Shown piece after piece: positions 1-6,063 of a stretch of DNA of 6,895 nucleotides. A program made the translations under genes and the position numbers. Under the pieces are notes generated by a model. It was not told the DNA's origin, did no database searches, and saw only the letters and a program-made list of their open reading frames with translations. Origin of the DNA: Christiangramia sp. (lineage in GTDB: Bacteria > Bacteroidota > Bacteroidia > Flavobacteriales > Flavobacteriaceae); the NCBI GenBank assembly GCA_024635735.1, contig JAGXII010000117.1, forward strand, positions 1 through 6,895, in the 5' to 3' direction. Position 1 is the stretch's first letter. Every line of letters begins with the position of its first letter.

Positions 1-810
1 AATGTGCAAAGCATGCACATAAACCTTCCTTTCTATGATGATGCTGAATTTGAAAAACTCCATGCCGCTATACGGTTACTTTTGCCCATTATTCCCGGTC
101 TGGCTGCAAGTTCACCAATCCTTGATGGTAATTTTACCGGGTATAAGGACGCCCGAATGAATTATTATAAGACTAATCAGAAGGAAATTCCACAGATGAC
201 AGGAAAGGTAATTCCTGAACAGGTTTTTAATAAAAAGGATTATTACGATCGTATTTTTGAACCTATAAATCAGGCCATCAAATTTTTTGATACCGAAAAT
301 ATTTTAGATCATCATTTTGTGAATTCCCGCGGTGCTATTGCCAGATTTGACCGAAACGCTATTGAGATCAGGGTGATCGATGTTCAGGAAAATCCTTCTG
401 CCGATATTGCAATTGCCGCTTTCATCATCGAAGTTTTAAAATTACTGGTTGGCGAAGAACTGATTTCTCTTGAAGATCAAAAATCCTGGCATGAGGATGA
501 GCTTTTTGAAATTTTTGATGAAGTGATTAAAAATGCTGAAAATACGCTTATTACCAATGAAAGATATCTGGCGATTTTTGATTTGAATAAACCTTCAGAC
601 GTTAAAAGTATATGGAAACGGCTTTATGAACTGGTGAAACCCAATCTCGAGGAAAGTCATCAGAAGTATATAGAGTTTATTCTTCAAAATGGAAGTCTTG
701 CCTCAAGAATTTTAAAGGCTTTGCGCAGTGATTTTTCTGAAACCAATATTATAAAAGTCTATACCAGGCTTGGGAAGTGTTTGGAGAATAATCAAATGTT
801 CAGGCCATGA
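1..810 (+). CDS. GCS2-family carboxylate-amine ligase (glutamate-cysteine ligase-like), 5'-truncated
   Basis: The frame is open from the first base, so the gene begins before the window. The GTG at position 4 is an internal Val codon, not a start. About 269 C-terminal residues are visible. Family marks, numbered from the first visible residue, are QSMHINLPF (3-11), a GNFTGYKDAR segment (about 43-52), NSRGAIARFDR (108-118) and EIRVID followed by QENPSAD (122-135). These fit the GCS2 group of glutamine-synthetase-fold amidoligases, which use ATP to join a carboxylate to an amine. Classical members make gamma-glutamylcysteine, but many Bacteroidota members have unknown substrates, so glutathione synthesis should not be assumed. 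The stop overlaps the next start (ATGA, 807-810), implying translational coupling with the amidohydrolase. The family is seen directly in the motifs; the substrate is unknown. Confidence 0.85.
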   Translation, partial: NVQSMHINLPFYDDAEFEKLHAAIRLLLPIIPGLAASSPILDGNFTGYKDARMNYYKTNQKEIPQMTGKVIPEQVFNKKDYYDRIFEPINQAIKFFDTENILDHHFVNSRGAIARFDRNAIEIRVIDVQENPSADIAIAAFIIEVLKLLVGEELISLEDQKSWHEDELFEIFDEVIKNAENTLITNERYLAIFDLNKPSDVKSIWKRLYELVKPNLEESHQKYIEFILQNGSLASRILKALRSDFSETNIIKVYTRLGKCLENNQMFRP

Positions 811-1490
811 AGCTGGTCCTTACCTGTGAGCATGCTTTCAATGATATTCCAGTAGAGTATCAATATCTTTTTAGAAAAAAACTGGCAATTTTAAAGTCGC
901 ATCGGGGATATGATCCAGGAGCTTTTGATCTTTTTAAAACTTTAGAAAAACTCGCGCATTTTAGTAAATATCAGTCCATAGGAAGATTACTCATAGAAAC
1001 CAACAGGTCACAGAGGCACAGGAACTTATTTTCAGAATTTTCAAAAGAACTGGATAAAAAAGAAAAATGCGCCATTCTTCAGAAATATTATTATTCCTAC
1101 CGGAATGAAATTGAGGCAGTAATTCATGATTTTCTATCTAATGGAGAGACTGTCCTTCATCTTTCAATACATAGTTTTACTCCTATTTTAAATGCTGAGC
1201 AAAGGAATTGTGATCTGGGACTTTTATATGATCCCAAAAGAGAAGCAGAGAAGGAGCTCTGCCTGAAATTTAAAAAAAATATACTTCTTGAAAATGACGG
1301 TTTAAGTATCCGGATGAATTATCCTTATCTGGGAAAAGCAGATGGATTTACCACATACCTTCGGAAGAAGTTTAAAAATAATTACCGGGGCATTGAACTG
1401 GAAGTAAATCAAAAATGGGTGGATGAGAACATCTTGAATAAAGAGCTTAAAAAAAATCTCAGGCATGCAGTAGCCATGTTGATTAAATAA
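807..1490 (+). CDS. N-formylglutamate amidohydrolase family protein
   Basis: This 227-residue cytoplasmic protein has no signal peptide. Family motifs occur in order: LTCEHA (5-10), HRGYDPGA (32-39), LIETNRSQRHRN (62-73), LSIHSFTP (119-126), DLGLLYDP (136-143), NYPYLGKADGF (171-181) and GIELEVNQ (195-202). E8, H9 and H122 are likely zinc or catalytic residues by comparison with this zinc amidohydrolase family. Classical members cleave N-formyl-L-glutamate to glutamate and formate in histidine degradation, but no hut genes are visible here. The 4-base overlap with a GCS2 amidoligase suggests it instead hydrolyses an amide made, or mis-made, by the upstream ligase. The start is fixed by the ATGA overlap and by the early conserved TCEHA motif. 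The gene ends 2 bases before a terminator stem. The family call is firm; the substrate is inference. Confidence 0.85.
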   Translation: MKLVLTCEHAFNDIPVEYQYLFRKKLAILKSHRGYDPGAFDLFKTLEKLAHFSKYQSIGRLLIETNRSQRHRNLFSEFSKELDKKEKCAILQKYYYSYRNEIEAVIHDFLSNGETVLHLSIHSFTPILNAEQRNCDLGLLYDPKREAEKELCLKFKKNILLENDGLSIRMNYPYLGKADGFTTYLRKKFKNNYRGIELEVNQKWVDENILNKELKKNLRHAVAMLIK

Positions 1491-1492
1491 AA

Positions 1493-1514
1493 AAAGCCTC
1501 AAAATAGAGGCTTT
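1493..1514. terminator. Bidirectional intrinsic terminator between convergent genes
   Basis: AAAGCCTC (1493-1500) pairs perfectly with GAGGCTTT (1507-1514) around a 6-base loop. The plus strand continues into T-rich sequence, and the A-run before the stem becomes a U-run for minus-strand transcripts. It can therefore end both the amidoligase/amidohydrolase operon and the convergent OsmC gene, whose stop codon is 22 bases away. Confidence 0.85.
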
Positions 1515-1535
1515 ATATTTATATGAATGAAGATC

Positions 1536-1946
1536 TTATTTCAAATCATATTCGAGGGTGATTTCAGTTTTTAGAAGTTTTGATAATGGACAGTTTTCTT
1601 TTGCCTTATGTGCAATTTTCTCAAACTGATCTTTATCAATACCTGGAACCACAGCATTAAGAATTAGATGAGATTTCTTTATTTCACCATCTTCAAATGT
1701 TATCTCAGAAGTGGTGGAAAGCTCATCTGGTTCAAAGCCTTCCTCAGTTAAAAATGCCGAAAGTTGCATACTAAAACAGCCGGCATGAGCTGCTCCAACA
1801 AGTTCTTCAGGATTGGTTCCGGTTCCTTGCTCAAAACGGCTTTTAAAAGAGTATTGAACATCTTTTAAAACTCCACTTTCAAGACTAACAGTTCCTTTTC
1901 CTTCTTTTAAAGAGCCTTTCCAAACGGCTGATCCTTTTCTTTTCAT
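1536..1946 (-). CDS. OsmC/Ohr-family peroxidase (OsmC type)
   Basis: At 136 residues this is the usual length for OsmC proteins, cytoplasmic dimers that reduce organic hydroperoxides using two cysteines and a dithiol reductant. The peroxidatic cysteine is C57 in GAAHAGCFSM and the resolving cysteine is C119 in ENCPLSK. R37 and E47/E48 in TNPEELV match the conserved Arg/Glu that shape the active site. The opening MKRKGSAVWKGSLKEGKG resembles OsmC (RKAxxxWxGxLKxGxG) more than Ohr. The ATG at 1944-1946 gives the expected N-terminus and is preceded by AT-rich sequence without a Shine-Dalgarno. No clear promoter was found upstream. The terminator downstream of the FKBP gene separates it from that transcript, so it is probably transcribed alone. 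Its physiological peroxide is unknown. Confidence 0.92.
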   Translation of the reverse strand: MKRKGSAVWKGSLKEGKGTVSLESGVLKDVQYSFKSRFEQGTGTNPEELVGAAHAGCFSMQLSAFLTEEGFEPDELSTTSEITFEDGEIKKSHLILNAVVPGIDKDQFEKIAHKAKENCPLSKLLKTEITLEYDLK

Positions 1947-2048
1947 AATAATTTTCTTAATTGATTTCCCCTAAGTTAGTAATGAGAAGAAGAATCAGAA
2001 AAGATTTATAAAAACCTTAACCAAATGCTTCTAATATTAAAAGTAAAA

Positions 2049-2076
2049 AAAGCCCGAAGATATATCTCCGGGCTTT
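2049..2076 (-). terminator. Intrinsic terminator of the FKBP isomerase gene
   Basis: Arms 2049-2060 and 2065-2076 form a 12-base-pair stem with a TATA loop. Position 2057/2068 is an A-C mismatch in plus-strand RNA but a G-U wobble in minus-strand RNA. A run of A before the stem gives a U-tract on the minus strand. Both points indicate that it works for the minus-strand FKBP gene, which ends about 22 bases earlier. Confidence 0.85.
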
Positions 2077-2097
2077 GTAATAAATATTAAACTTTGC

Positions 2098-2529
2098 TTA
2101 TTTGATCTCTACAACCTCAAGATCAAAAACAAGGTCTTTTCCTGCAAGAGGGTGATTTGCATCAACCACAATGCTTTCATCTTTTACCTCTTTTACTACA
2201 AGATTGATCTCACGACCGTCAGGTCCTTTAGAAACTAATGGCATTCCAACCTCTGGCTTAAGTTCTTCAGGCAGTTGATTTTTTTCAACCTCCTGTACCA
2301 GTTCTGGTTTAGGTTCACCATATGCTTCTTCTTTTGGTATGTTTATAGTCTTTTTCTCGTTTACTTCCATATCGATAAGGCCTTTTTCAAAACCTGGGAT
2401 AAACTGACCCTGACCTAAAGTGAATTCAATAGGCTCTCCGCGTTCAACGGAACTATCGAAAACCTGGCCGTCTTCTAATTTCCCTGTGTAATGTACCTTA
2501 ACGGTGTCATTTTGCTTAACTTGACTCAT
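2098..2529 (-). CDS. SlyD-like FKBP-type peptidyl-prolyl cis-trans isomerase
   Basis: This 143-residue soluble protein has no signal peptide, so it is a cytoplasmic prolyl isomerase/chaperone. The FKBP fold opens with VKVHYTGKLEDGQVFDSS (10-27), which supplies Y14, F24 and D25 of the active pocket. It continues with GQFIPGFEKGL (41-51) and EEAYGE (67-72, Y70). Residues of roughly 74-125 form the insert-in-flap chaperone domain typical of SlyD, ending with the family mark DANHPLAGKDLVFDLEV (123-139). Unlike E. coli SlyD, the protein stops right after the FKBP core and lacks the His/Cys-rich nickel-binding tail, so a role in metal delivery is unlikely. It has its own promoter (2591-2621) and terminator (2049-2076), so it is monocistronic. 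The start is the only reasonable ATG, followed at once by conserved sequence. Confidence 0.93.
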   Translation of the reverse strand: MSQVKQNDTVKVHYTGKLEDGQVFDSSVERGEPIEFTLGQGQFIPGFEKGLIDMEVNEKKTINIPKEEAYGEPKPELVQEVEKNQLPEELKPEVGMPLVSKGPDGREINLVVKEVKDESIVVDANHPLAGKDLVFDLEVVEIK

Positions 2530-2590
2530 AAATAGTATTTTTAACTGTTATATTTCCGGCTGTAAATTCATTTCCAGCCATTTAAAGCTG

Positions 2591-2621
2591 CAAAAGTACA
2601 AGTATCCTGCCGAAACCCAAA
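2591..2621 (-). promoter_or_regulatory. Bacteroidota-type promoter for the FKBP gene
   Basis: Read on the minus strand, TTTG (2618-2621) lies exactly 19 bases before TACTTTTG (2591-2598). This is a full match to the Bacteroidota sigma-factor consensus TTTG-N19-TAnnTTTG. The start point should fall a few bases further on, leaving an untranslated leader of about 55 bases before the ATG at 2529. Confidence 0.75.
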
Positions 2622-2642
2622 ATACGTGACATATTAACCGTT

Positions 2643-2661
2643 TATGACACATTTTGTCATA
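2643..2661. promoter_or_regulatory. Candidate operator: perfect 7-base inverted repeat
   Basis: TATGACA (2643-2649) and TGTCATA (2655-2661) are perfect reverse complements separated by CATTT. The 19-base element lies between the divergent promoters of the FKBP and Gfo/Idh/MocA genes, centred about 58 bases before the predicted start point of the latter, a position typical of activator sites. A further TGACA half-site lies 18 bases upstream (2627-2631). It matches no operator I can name, and a binding protein is inferred only from its symmetry and place. Confidence 0.45.
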
Positions 2662-2672
2662 TTCTGAATAAA

Positions 2673-2703
2673 TTGGATATTAATTAATTATCAGATAACT
2701 TTA
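2673..2703 (+). promoter_or_regulatory. Candidate promoter for the Gfo/Idh/MocA operon
   Basis: TTG (2673-2675) lies 20 bases before TAACTTTA (2696-2703), which differs from the Bacteroidota -7 element TAnnTTTG only in the last base. It leaves a leader of about 40 bases before the ATG at 2749. It is weaker than the FKBP promoter on the other strand, consistent with, but not proving, a need for an activator. Confidence 0.45.
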
Positions 2704-2748
2704 AAGAATCATTTTTATATCAACCTAAAATCAATTGAACTCAACCTT

Positions 2749-4206
2749 ATGAAAAAAAATGACAAAAAGAAGACCCCCAATTCCAGAAGAGATTTTTTAA
2801 AAAGTTCCGCGCTTGCTGCTGGTGCATTTATGATTGTTCCAAGGCATGTACTTGGAGGTCCTGGTTATACTGCACCCAGTGATAAATTAGTGATTGCAGG
2901 TATTGGAGTGGGAGGTAAAGGCCAGTCTGATATCTGGAACTTTTACCAAAGCGGAAAAGCAGAGATTGCTTACCTATGTGACGTTGATGATCGCAGGGCG
3001 GCCATTTCCAGAGAAAGATTTCCTAAAGCAAAATATTATAAAGACTGGCGTGAGCTTTTAGATAAGGAATCTAAGAATTTCGATGCCGTTTCAGTTTCCA
3101 CCCCTGATCATAACCACGCCGTTCAGGCAATGGGCGCTATGGAACTGGGCAAGCATGTGTATGTTCAAAAACCCCTGACGCATGATATTTATGAAGCCAG
3201 AAAACTTACAGAAGCAGCCGAAAAATATAAAGTAGTTACACAAATGGGTAACCAGGGCGCCTCTGGTGATGGGGTTCGCCGAATGAGAGAATGGTATGAT
3301 GCCGGCCTTATAGGTGAGGTGAACGAAGTTTATGTATGGACCAATAGACCGGTATGGCCGCAGGGAATTCCATGGCCGAAAACTTCATCTCCTGTACCTG
3401 CAGAACTTGACTGGGACTTATGGCTGGGAACTGCCCCTTATAAAGAATATGTAGACGGACTTGTTCCTTTCAACTGGCGTGGCTGGTGGGATTATGGAAC
3501 CGGAGCATTGGGAGATATGGGATGCCATCTTATTGAACCGCCATTTAGTGTATTAGGTCTTAAATATCCTAAAGAAGTACAATGTAGTGTGGGAAGTGTA
3601 TATGTTGATGAATTCCAGAGAGGATATTTCCCTGAAAGCTGTCCGCCTTCAAGTCATGTGATCATGAGTTTCGATGGTAAGAAAGAAAAAGATATTACCC
3701 TCCACTGGATGGATGGGGGTATAAAACCAATGAGACCTGAAGAACTAGGTCCTGAAGAAACTTTTGGAGATGGTGGAAATGGAGCCTTAATTATTGGTTC
3801 TAAAGGAAAAATGATGTGTGGTACTTACGGGCTTAATCCTCAGTTATTGCCAACATCCAGAACTAGTGAAGCTAATGTGCCAATTAAGTACGACAGGGTT
3901 GCTAACGGTATGGATGGTCACTATGCGCAGTGGGTGGAAGCAGCGCTGGCCGGATACGGTAAAAAAGAAGTAAGTTCTCCATTTAATATTGCCGGACCTT
4001 TAACCGAGTCGCTTTTAATTGCCAATCTCGCCATTCGTGGTTATGATGTTCAAAATATAACCGAGAATGATGAAGGAGAGAAAGTAGTTAATTATCCGGG
4101 TAGAGATATTAAAATGATCTGGGATGCAGAGAATATGAAAGTGAAGAATTTTGAAGAGGCTAACCAGTTTGTTAAGAGAGAATATTCCAATGGATACAGT
4201 TTATAA
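2749..4206 (+). CDS. Tat-exported Gfo/Idh/MocA family oxidoreductase
   Basis: The protein has 485 residues. A twin-arginine signal opens it (SRRDFLK at 12-18, then a hydrophobic stretch of about 19-30), so the folded, cofactor-loaded enzyme is predicted to act in the periplasm. The Rossmann domain starts at about 46, with GIGVGGKG (51-58) for NAD(P) and a dinucleotide-site acid in CDVDD (77-81). STPDHNHAV (118-125) and HVYVQKPLTHDIYEAR (136-151) follow. The latter holds the catalytic lysine K141, in a QKP variant of the usual EKP. GDMGCHLIEPP (255-265) supplies the likely catalytic H260. Known relatives oxidise or reduce sugars and inositols; Bacteroidota secreted relatives are tied to oxidation-based glycoside processing, but the substrate here is unknown. 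No SusC/D or glycosidase genes are adjacent. A 3D-domain lipoprotein gene follows after 3 bases, so the two are probably co-translated. Confidence 0.9.
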   Translation: MKKNDKKKTPNSRRDFLKSSALAAGAFMIVPRHVLGGPGYTAPSDKLVIAGIGVGGKGQSDIWNFYQSGKAEIAYLCDVDDRRAAISRERFPKAKYYKDWRELLDKESKNFDAVSVSTPDHNHAVQAMGAMELGKHVYVQKPLTHDIYEARKLTEAAEKYKVVTQMGNQGASGDGVRRMREWYDAGLIGEVNEVYVWTNRPVWPQGIPWPKTSSPVPAELDWDLWLGTAPYKEYVDGLVPFNWRGWWDYGTGALGDMGCHLIEPPFSVLGLKYPKEVQCSVGSVYVDEFQRGYFPESCPPSSHVIMSFDGKKEKDITLHWMDGGIKPMRPEELGPEETFGDGGNGALIIGSKGKMMCGTYGLNPQLLPTSRTSEANVPIKYDRVANGMDGHYAQWVEAALAGYGKKEVSSPFNIAGPLTESLLIANLAIRGYDVQNITENDEGEKVVNYPGRDIKMIWDAENMKVKNFEEANQFVKREYSNGYSL

Positions 4207-4209
4207 TTA

Positions 4210-4659
4210 ATGACAAAATGGACTGATTTAAAGAAAGATTATTTCAGAAAATCTTACCTCGTGGTAGTTTTTTTCGGAATAATCTTTTTTCAGTCTTGTA
4301 AAGATATTCATTCAAAAGACGAGGTAGACTGGGATACTATTTGTGTTACAGCGACCGCTTATAATTCCCTTCATTATCAAACAGAGGGCGATCCCACAAT
4401 ATCCGCCTGGGGTGATACCCTAAAACCGGGCATGAACGCTATTGCCGTTTCCCGGGATCTTTTAAAAATGGGACTGGATCATAATTCAAAAGTAAAAATT
4501 GAAGGTTTTGACAGTGTTTTTCTGGTAAAGGATAAAATGCATTACAGATGGCGAAACCGCATTGATATTTATATGGGAGAAAATGCCGAAAAGGCCAGGA
4601 AATTTGGCAGAAGAAAACTCAATCTTGCCTATATTTTTCAAAAAGACACCACCAAATAG
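4210..4659 (+). CDS. 3D-domain lipoprotein (MltA/RlpA-like double-psi beta-barrel)
   Basis: The protein has 149 residues. A basic N-terminus, a hydrophobic stretch (16-27) and FQSC|KD give a Bacteroidota-style lipoprotein signal with the lipidated cysteine at C30. The rest is a 3D domain, named for three aspartates: TATAYNS (47-53), IAVSRDLL (D83), LVKDKM (D108) and RIDIYMG (D119), then AEKARKFGRRKL (126-137). This fold forms the catalytic barrel of MltA-type lytic transglycosylases and of Firmicutes cell-wall proteins such as YocH. Here the usual DTGG after the middle aspartate is DKMH, so activity is uncertain. It starts 3 bases after the Gfo/Idh/MocA stop, with no other in-frame ATG before residue 75, implying an operon. 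A peptidoglycan-related envelope role is plausible; its link to the sugar oxidoreductase is unexplained. Confidence 0.8.
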   Translation: MTKWTDLKKDYFRKSYLVVVFFGIIFFQSCKDIHSKDEVDWDTICVTATAYNSLHYQTEGDPTISAWGDTLKPGMNAIAVSRDLLKMGLDHNSKVKIEGFDSVFLVKDKMHYRWRNRIDIYMGENAEKARKFGRRKLNLAYIFQKDTTK

Positions 4660-4661
4660 GT

Positions 4662-4691
4662 TTTGTATTAAATCTTATTATTATAATTTCG
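4662..4691 (+). promoter_or_regulatory. Candidate promoter for the ionotropic receptor gene
   Basis: TTTG (4662-4665), an 18-base spacer and TAATTTCG (4684-4691) match the Bacteroidota promoter with one mismatch in the -7 element. It lies in the 52-base gap before the ATG at 4712. No hairpin terminator is visible in this gap, so read-through from the upstream operon is also possible. Confidence 0.45.
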
Positions 4692-4711
4692 GGAATTAAA
4701 CTTCATTAAGA

Positions 4712-5800
4712 ATGCCTTCATTTTCAGGATTTATTTTCTTCTTATTATTTACTATTAATTTTCAGCCGGTAATTGCACAGCAGGAACAGGATACTATTTC
4801 TGCGGAAATACCGGAAGCAAAAAAATATATCATAGGAATTACTGAAACACCTCCTTTTGTAGAAAAGCGTTTGGGAGAGTATACAGGATTAAGCATTTCT
4901 TCATGGAAACTGGTTAATGAACAATTGAAGACCGATTATGAATTCAAAGAATATGCTAGCCTGGCTGATCTTCTGGACGGGATTGAGAAAGGAGAAGTAG
5001 ATTTTAGCGTGAATCCTATTACCGTTACCGATAACAGGATGAAAAGAATGGATTTTTCACAACCCTACTTTATTTCTCACACTAGTGTAGCAAAACGTAA
5101 AGAATCCAGATTGCTTAAACATCTGGAAAATCTTTTCAGCTGGGATTTCTTTTCGGTTGTTTTTCTTTTACTTCTGGTGATATTCATATTCGGTTTCCTG
5201 GTGTGGTTATTTGAAAGACGTAATAATGCTGAAGAATTTGGGGGCAGTATTAAAGGAATTATGCAGGGCTTTTGGTGGAGTGCGGTAACCATGACCACAG
5301 TGGGATATGGAGATAAATCACCCAGAACGCTTGGGGGTAGAATTATAGGTCTTATATGGATGTTTATGGCTGTAATTATAATTTCGAGTTTTACAGCGGG
5401 AATTGCATCTTCATTAACCGTTACCAGCATAAATGAGGAAATTAATAACATAGAAGATCTGCAAAGATTTGATGTGGGAACAGTGAATAGTTCCAGTTCT
5501 CAGGAATTGTTGAATCTTTATAATATCGAAAATACTCTGGTGAAAGACGGGGAAGAAGGGATAAAGGCAGTTTATGATAAAGAATTTTCTTTTTTCGTTT
5601 ATGATGAACCTATTTTAAGGTATGAAATACAAAAACAGGATCTTTCAGATGAAATTGAAATTTTGGGCCAAAGCTTAAAAAAAGATTATTACAGCTATGC
5701 TTTTCCAAAGAATTCTAAACTACTGCCCTTAATAGATCCAATTTTGGTGAGATCGTTGAAAACCATGGAATGGTCTACGCTTACTGAAGATTATTACTAA
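4712..5800 (+). CDS. GluR0-type ionotropic glutamate receptor / ligand-gated K+ channel
   Basis: The protein has 362 residues: a signal peptide (1-22, cut after VIA), S1 half of a periplasmic solute-binding domain (about 38-135), membrane helix M1 (about 148-167), pore loop (about 183-203) with the potassium filter TTVGYGD (195-201), helix M2 (about 211-233), then the S2 half (about 240-362). This split-binding-domain plan without a third helix is that of cyanobacterial GluR0. Ligand residues align with animal AMPA receptors: T104 and R109 in NPITVTDNR (alpha-carboxylate), S262/S263 in GTVNSSSS, and D298 in VYDEP for the amino group. The ligand is thus probably an amino acid and the ion K+. 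SSFTAGIASS at the end of M2 recalls the eukaryotic SYTANLAAF gate. It may be monocistronic, and its stop overlaps that of the convergent 44-residue gene. The architecture is seen; gating and ligand are inference. Confidence 0.92.
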   Translation: MPSFSGFIFFLLFTINFQPVIAQQEQDTISAEIPEAKKYIIGITETPPFVEKRLGEYTGLSISSWKLVNEQLKTDYEFKEYASLADLLDGIEKGEVDFSVNPITVTDNRMKRMDFSQPYFISHTSVAKRKESRLLKHLENLFSWDFFSVVFLLLLVIFIFGFLVWLFERRNNAEEFGGSIKGIMQGFWWSAVTMTTVGYGDKSPRTLGGRIIGLIWMFMAVIIISSFTAGIASSLTVTSINEEINNIEDLQRFDVGTVNSSSSQELLNLYNIENTLVKDGEEGIKAVYDKEFSFFVYDEPILRYEIQKQDLSDEIEILGQSLKKDYYSYAFPKNSKLLPLIDPILVRSLKTMEWSTLTEDYY

Positions 5801-5931
5801 CTTCCAAGACCTAAATAACCAAGAAGAATCCAGAGAATAATAAAGACTATTATTATTCCCACACAGCCGCAACCTCCTCCTAGCTTTTTGGCTCCCCAAC
5901 CCGCCAGGATGGCTCTGATTATATTTTTCAT
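5797..5931 (-). CDS. 44-residue Gly/Cys-containing membrane miniprotein
   Basis: A short complete reading frame, ATG at 5929-5931 and TAG at 5797-5799. The N-terminal part is amphipathic and basic (MKNIIRAILAGWGAKKLGG), followed by GGCGC (19-23) and one hydrophobic segment, VGIIIVFIILWILLGYLG (24-41). The two cysteines sit just before the membrane span, at C21 and C23. The basic N-terminal side suggests the N-terminus stays in the cytoplasm. Its stop overlaps the receptor gene's stop tail to tail (CTAA, 5797-5800). I do not recognise a named family. Protein-like composition, a clean start and exact abutment to its neighbour favour a real gene over chance. Function is unknown; C21 and C23 might bind a metal or form a disulfide. 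Confidence 0.6.
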   Translation of the reverse strand: MKNIIRAILAGWGAKKLGGGCGCVGIIIVFIILWILLGYLGLGS

Positions 5932-5940
5932 TTAATTTTT

Positions 5941-5963
5941 TTGTCTAAAATTATGACAGACAA
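5941..5963. promoter_or_regulatory. Inverted repeat between divergent small genes
   Basis: TTGTCT (5941-5946) and AGACAA (5958-5963) are perfect reverse complements with an 11-base spacer, 10 bases upstream of the 44-residue gene and in the 132-base region it shares with the divergent 50-residue gene. On the minus strand the spacer contains TAATTTTA, a one-mismatch -7 promoter element. An operator over this start region is possible, but six-base arms can arise by chance in AT-rich DNA. Confidence 0.3.
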
Positions 5964-6002
5964 CATTAGTTTAAATCTAAATTGTGAAAAATTTAAAATT
6001 AT

Positions 6003-6035
6003 TTTGCGCTAAATACTTGATTTTTAATATATTTA
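6003..6035 (+). promoter_or_regulatory. Candidate promoter for the 50-residue membrane protein gene
   Basis: TTTG (6003-6006) lies 21 bases before TATATTTA (6028-6035), which differs from TAnnTTTG only in the last base. The leader to the ATG at 6064 would be about 20-25 bases. The region is very AT-rich, so a chance match is possible. Confidence 0.4.
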
Positions 6036-6063
6036 GCATCCTTTTCTAAACTATTTAACCATT

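Noticed and set aside
4..6. GTG as start codon of the first gene
   Set aside because: The frame is open upstream, and the protein would begin in the middle of the conserved GCS2 domain, so the gene is simply cut by the window edge.
1302..1502. A 66-codon open frame on the minus strand
   Set aside because: It is antisense to the conserved C-terminal part of the amidohydrolase gene and starts inside the terminator.
1947..2048. Promoter for the OsmC gene
   Set aside because: TAACTTAG on the minus strand has two mismatches to TAnnTTTG and no TTTG at a suitable distance, so no site is reported.
5077..5451. A 124-codon open frame on the minus strand
   Set aside because: It lies wholly inside the receptor channel gene, antisense to its well-conserved pore, and its translation has no recognisable domain.
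5941..5963. Shared regulator with the 2643-2661 palindrome, because both regions contain TTATGACA
   Set aside because: The half-sites are arranged differently (TGACA facing inward at 2643-2661, TGTC/GACA with a longer spacer here), and an 8-base match alone is weak evidence in AT-rich DNA.
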